Assembly: GCF_048128805.1 (NCBI RefSeq)
Contig: NC_136000.1
Coordinates: 14,168,854 to 14,232,853, forward strand
Source of the DNA: Centroberyx gerrardi
Lineage: Eukaryota > Chordata > Actinopteri > Beryciformes > Berycidae
Direction: 5' to 3'
Length of the DNA: 64,000 nucleotides
The notes beneath the pieces are model-generated. The model made no database searches and had not been told where the DNA came from. It saw only the letters and a list, made by a program, of their open reading frames with translations. Below are positions 60,401 through 64,000 of this stretch, in pieces. A program made the position numbers and the translations under genes. How positions within the stretch are numbered: the stretch's first letter is position 1; each line of letters opens with the position of its first letter.

Positions 60401-62096
60401 GTAACCAGGCAAGTCGAGGCATACCGTCTGTGTTAAGAGACCAATCAGAGTCAAAATAAACTCGGTGAATGAACCACAGTTAATAACTGACAGAACAATT
60501 TTTGTTTCAACAGGCCAATTAAAACAATCCTTTGATGGTTTTTGGAATTTGTAGCACACAGCATTATCTGGCTGCTGAGGTCCAAGTACTGACTGAATTA
60601 GTCTGTTTTCTCTTTTTGACTTGGGGAAACAACTTAATATAACATACTAGACACATAAAGCCATAAGACCTAGACCTAAATAGATCCTCAAATGCTCTAC
60701 CCCAAACTTGTACCACACTCAACTAGGCTATTCACAAAACTAATGAGCATATTGTGACTAGAACGCAAAGCTGGAATAAAAGATAAGCATTTTCTATGAA
60801 AAAAGATCAGACAACTTGATGAGGAGCCAGGACTATTTCAATGACAGTGGGGAAAAAACAATCTGATTGACCATAAATACATTAGGTAAGTCTGTGGGTG
60901 TTCAACTTCCTTCAAAGACATTTGCCAGACTTTCACAGCTTACAAGATTAATGGAGATCTGTGAAACATCTACAATTAGCAAAACTTTCTAGTTGCTCTC
61001 ATATTAGTATAGTAAAGCTGAAAGTGGTCATTAAATTTACACCAGCCATTTATCCACTGACAAAACTGTACACTGAAATAACTATAAGGATATGAAACAA
61101 AGAGCAACTTGGATTCAGCCTCAGCCTAATTGACCATAGAGAATATAGCACACTAGAGACTATTGATTACTAACAGTCATCCAGCTTATTGGTGACAGCA
61201 AATGTCCAGCATTCCTGATGGCCCTAAAAATATACACAGTATGAGATTGTCCAGTCAAAAATGCCCAAGCCTAAACCGCAATTCCGAGGTACAGCAAATA
61301 TTTACAAGTTCACTGCTATCCCATATCTATGCACACCTACAATTCTGTCTCCAGCAGTCAACCGCATAGGAGTTTAGAACTAAGCTTAAAGTTGAGCAGC
61401 TGCAAATATTTTTCAGTGGTTGCGTGTCTACAACCAGCCCTCAAATGAGACTGTGGGAGGTGAGAATCTGAGTAACGTTCAAGTGAACATAAACACTCCC
61501 ACTCCACTCAATCATCTGGCTTGCCATGTGTCAGTAGCATGTATGCTGCAATCCATACCAGACTGGCCTGTAATTAACAGCATGAAAAGATGACTGAACA
61601 AAGATACAGCTTCAGTGTCAAACTAGCTACATTCAACAAAATGTTTAGTGTATATTTTACACGTCAACTTAAAATGCACAATGCACGTTGAGCTGGTGCA
61701 ACAGTCTACTGGTGTGTGAAATGTAGATCCATCCAGTTTATGGAACTCACAGAGTTGGGGTAGTTTAGATAGCAGATCTGACATGGCATGTCCTGTGCAG
61801 ATGATCTTGTGTTGATTGGAGGACGGGTCCGAGATTTCTTACTGGGGTTGATGACGTGACACTCAGAGAAAAGCTTGTCCAGATTACCATCAAAATACCT
61901 GTATAAGTTGAGATAAAAAATAAATCACCATGAGAGCTGAAAAATCAATACATGTGCTTTGCCAAAGGACTAATATACATAATATACCTGTTGCTACAGA
62001 ACAAAGAGTGTACTGCAGAGATACATGCCTTTCCATGAGCTTCTCTTTATCCCAGTTGAAGTGACTGAGAAGAATGCGTGTTATTGTTGCAGGATT
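54436..62096 (-). CDS. ARIH1: E3 ubiquitin-protein ligase ARIH1 (HHARI), lacking first exon
   Basis: Thirteen exons in minus order: 62096-62029, 61898-61751, 60317-60225, 60114-60059, 58896-58830, 58637-58531, 57864-57822, 57424-57353, 56801-56671, 56033-55976, 55593-55333, 54722-54610, 54520-54436. They are in frame and encode 433 aa. ARIH1 is an RBR E3 that takes ubiquitin from UBCH7 onto its own Cys and passes it to substrates of neddylated cullin-RING ligases (known). Visible in order: end of the UBA-like domain ([20 protein letters not shown]); RING1 ([21 protein letters not shown]); IBR ([21 protein letters not shown]); RING2 ([20 protein letters not shown], where the Cys in DGGCN is catalytic); and the Ariadne domain ending [10 protein letters not shown]. 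It is almost identical to human over this span. The N-terminal acidic exon lies right of the window. The intron after exon 62096-62029 has a GC donor. Confidence 0.96.
54882..55010. repeat. Dispersed repeat fragment
   Basis: AGGAGGTTATGTTTTCATCC with GTCTGTCTGTTAGCAAGACA and GGATTTGGCTGAAATTTGGT is a widely dispersed motif set in animal genomes. It lies in the ARIH1 intron between exons 55593-55333 and 54722-54610. Confidence 0.35.
58897..60058 (-). other. ARIH1 intron
   Basis: 1.16 kb of A/T-rich intronic sequence with no exon-like segment seen. Confidence 0.7.
60318..61750 (-). other. ARIH1 intron with GAA tract
   Basis: A 1.43-kb intron. A (GAA)n run at 60322-60350 reads as (TTC)n on the minus strand and serves as the polypyrimidine tract of the acceptor for exon 60317-60225. 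Nothing else was recognised. Confidence 0.7.
60322..60350. repeat. GAA trinucleotide microsatellite at splice acceptor
   Basis: Nine or so GAA units on the plus strand, directly abutting the 3' splice site (catcag) of the RING1 exon of ARIH1 on the minus strand. Confidence 0.8.
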
Positions 62097-64000
62097 CTAG
62101 AGGAAAGGAAAAAACGGTTGTTCAGATATCAACCTGAAGTTTACATTCACCACTGACAACTTGAAATTTTAACTCTAAAATATTAAAATTGGGGATATTG
62201 TTGAGAGGAAAAGCACATTAAGTGATATTTCCACACAGGGGGGCTTTCCCCAGTGTTTCAGGTAAACTACACACAAGCAACAACAAGGCTGGAGAGGCTG
62301 TTCCTCTGGTGATTCTACTCCTTTTCTAAGTTGTAATATCATTTGTGTAACAGCAAAATGCAAACTGCAAAACTCTGGTTTCCAAGATATGGATTAAGCC
62401 TAGTCCCGGACTAAAGTAGCAATTTGAGTTGGACTAACTCAAATCAAATATTTTACATTGCTAAAAAAAAATATCCTATGTCCTAATGTCCTATATTTAA
62501 CTGTTCTGGGTTAAATTATTCAGATTGCAAAAGAGCAAGGTTAGAGCTACTCCAAGACTACATAATGTCTTAAATTAAACCTCCAATGGCGCAGGTGGAA
62601 AACTTACTTACAGAGGCTTTAACTCTGTAGGTAGGTTTTATAAGTTGACGTTTTGTTTGAATTCACCTAAAACAAATCGCCATCTTAGGTGAACATTTAG
62701 GTAAAATAACATGTCAGAATCTCTGCAATATTGATAGTGCCATTGCTCTGTTATTTGCTTTCAAAGAAAATTGAGTGGCTCCGAGTAAACTGTAGAGCAG
62801 GAGGGCTTCCGGTTGTCAATCAGCTGTGTGCCAATTGCCAATAGTTTGGTGGGTAGCAGAGGGAGGGGAGAGGAGGGCTATGTGCGTTTGTCTTCCTGTT
62901 TTCCCTCAATCTTACCTACCTTCTGATAAACACTGTTGATCAATGACAGTGTAGGAAAATGGACTATGGAGTCATAATCACTTAATACCAACAAGTGTAA
63001 AACGCACACCATGACTTCAATCTTTAAAGATAAAAGGTTTTCACAGGCTACAGTTTTTGTACAGAATCCATTTATTTCAATGAATTTCCTATATTTCCAT
63101 ATGCCATCTGATATTGTCTGTGATTGGCTTGTGTTATCTCACTTGAAGTACATTCAAACAAGACAAAACACATGTACGTCAAAGTCCATTTCAAGGGTTT
63201 AAGGAAACTTTCCATACCCAAGACCCAAGTTGTGTACTCCACCATCCAAACGTAATCAGCAAGTATTCTAGATTAATACTTACTCCAGGCTTAATTTATG
63301 CCTTGTCTAGAACCAGCCCTAATTGTCCAAAACAATCATTCCTTCCTTAGTTAAATGAAGTTTCACCACTTCAATAACTGATGGAAGCTTACAGGTTGAT
63401 TTTCAAAAAATGATAATCTTCCTAACCAAAAGGCCAAAACTAGACACCACAGGGTGACAGCAGGGACATGGAGTTGGGTCTAAAACTATCCCTAGCCTAA
63501 AAAGGTCTTTTAAGCGAGGACGACTTGATTTGGTGTTCACAGACATGGACAATTGTTTGTGTGTGCATTTGTTCATACCCATTCATCCTAGTTTGTAAGA
63601 AAAAGATTGGCCAATATAGTTTAGATGCCGATTTAAATATGCAACAGTAGATGCCTTTACTTGGAAAGTTATAGTGTTAGGTCGCTGCTCAATGGCAGTG
63701 GGGGACAATGGGCTATTGCAGTCAGAAAGCAGGCAGTGATTCTCTGAGCAACAACTGCGACCAAAGAGTGAAAATGCAGAACAGTCTAGGACTGTAATTA
63801 ATCTGACCCAAGAAAATTATTTGAAGGATTTTCTCTTCTAAATAATATTTAATGGACCGATATTCCTGTGTCTTGGTCAACCGAGATCCTAATGTCTGAC
63901 TAGGCAACAAGCCTAACTGATTAAGAGTTGACACCTCTGAACTCTAAGCCAAATTTCAAATTCAGCTTTTTCAATTTTAGACACAGCACCAGGAACCGTT
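62097..64000 (-). other. ARIH1 intron 1 (partial)
   Basis: Intronic sequence reaching the window edge. Patches near 62389-62460, 63270-63320 and 63480-63520 share TTAAGCC/TAGTCC-type motifs seen in dispersed fish repeats, but no element could be delimited. No coding exon was seen. Confidence 0.55.

Noticed and set aside
1-64000. CRISPR arrays, bacterial operons, rRNA or intact tRNA genes
   Set aside because: None seen. The repeats present are microsatellites, MITE-type elements, one solo LTR and one diverged tandem array; the tRNA-like stretch near 25760 is a SINE head.

Overview
The window is vertebrate nuclear DNA and most likely comes from a teleost fish. It carries spliced genes with short GT-AG introns, about 1-2 kb between genes in its left half, and scattered hAT-like, Tc1/mariner-like and tRNA-SINE-like repeats. 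Seven protein-coding genes can be reconstructed exon by exon. Every splice junction used here keeps the reading frame. Five genes have complete coding sequences and two run off the window edges.

Layout, left to right: DENND4A (+, last 11 exons, 5' part off the left edge); SLC24A1/NCKX1 (-, complete, 9 coding exons); INTS14 (+, complete, 11 coding exons); HACD3 (-, complete, 11 exons); PPCDC (+, complete, 5 exons); a repeat-rich gene desert at about 33.7-43 kb; the C15orf39 homologue (+, 2 coding exons, 1,427 aa); and ARIH1 (-, 13 exons, first coding exon off the right edge). DENND4A/SLC24A1, INTS14/HACD3 and C15orf39/ARIH1 meet tail to tail. HACD3 and PPCDC are head to head with 292 bp between start codons. 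SLC24A1 and INTS14 are also head to head, at about 0.5-1 kb. All seven genes have human orthologues on chromosome 15, but from memory they lie there in two blocks (15q22.31 and 15q24). The window therefore shows a linkage not kept in humans.

The proteins do unrelated jobs: Rab GEF, photoreceptor Na/Ca-K exchanger, Integrator subunit, very-long-chain acyl-CoA dehydratase, CoA biosynthesis, an uncharacterised nuclear-type protein, and an RBR E3 ligase. The one plausible functional pairing is HACD3 with PPCDC, an acyl-CoA enzyme and a CoA-synthesis enzyme sharing one intergenic promoter.

The most interesting observations are these. (1) The C15orf39 homologue ends in a single Spin/Ssty (Tudor-like) domain with most aromatic-cage positions kept; the human protein as I remember it lacks this. 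A frame-shifting 35-nt candidate cassette exon in the intron just before that exon would remove the domain. (2) The PPCDC terminal exon and its 3' flank are partly duplicated inside the preceding intron. (3) Downstream of PPCDC lies an array of about six diverged units, each with an ATF/CRE-like, a CCCCTCCCC-type and an inverted CCAAT element. (4) That array is interrupted by a 398-bp solo LTR with a perfect 5-bp target duplication. (5) One ARIH1 intron uses a GC donor. Database searches were not possible; gene names rest on recognised protein sequence and gene order.
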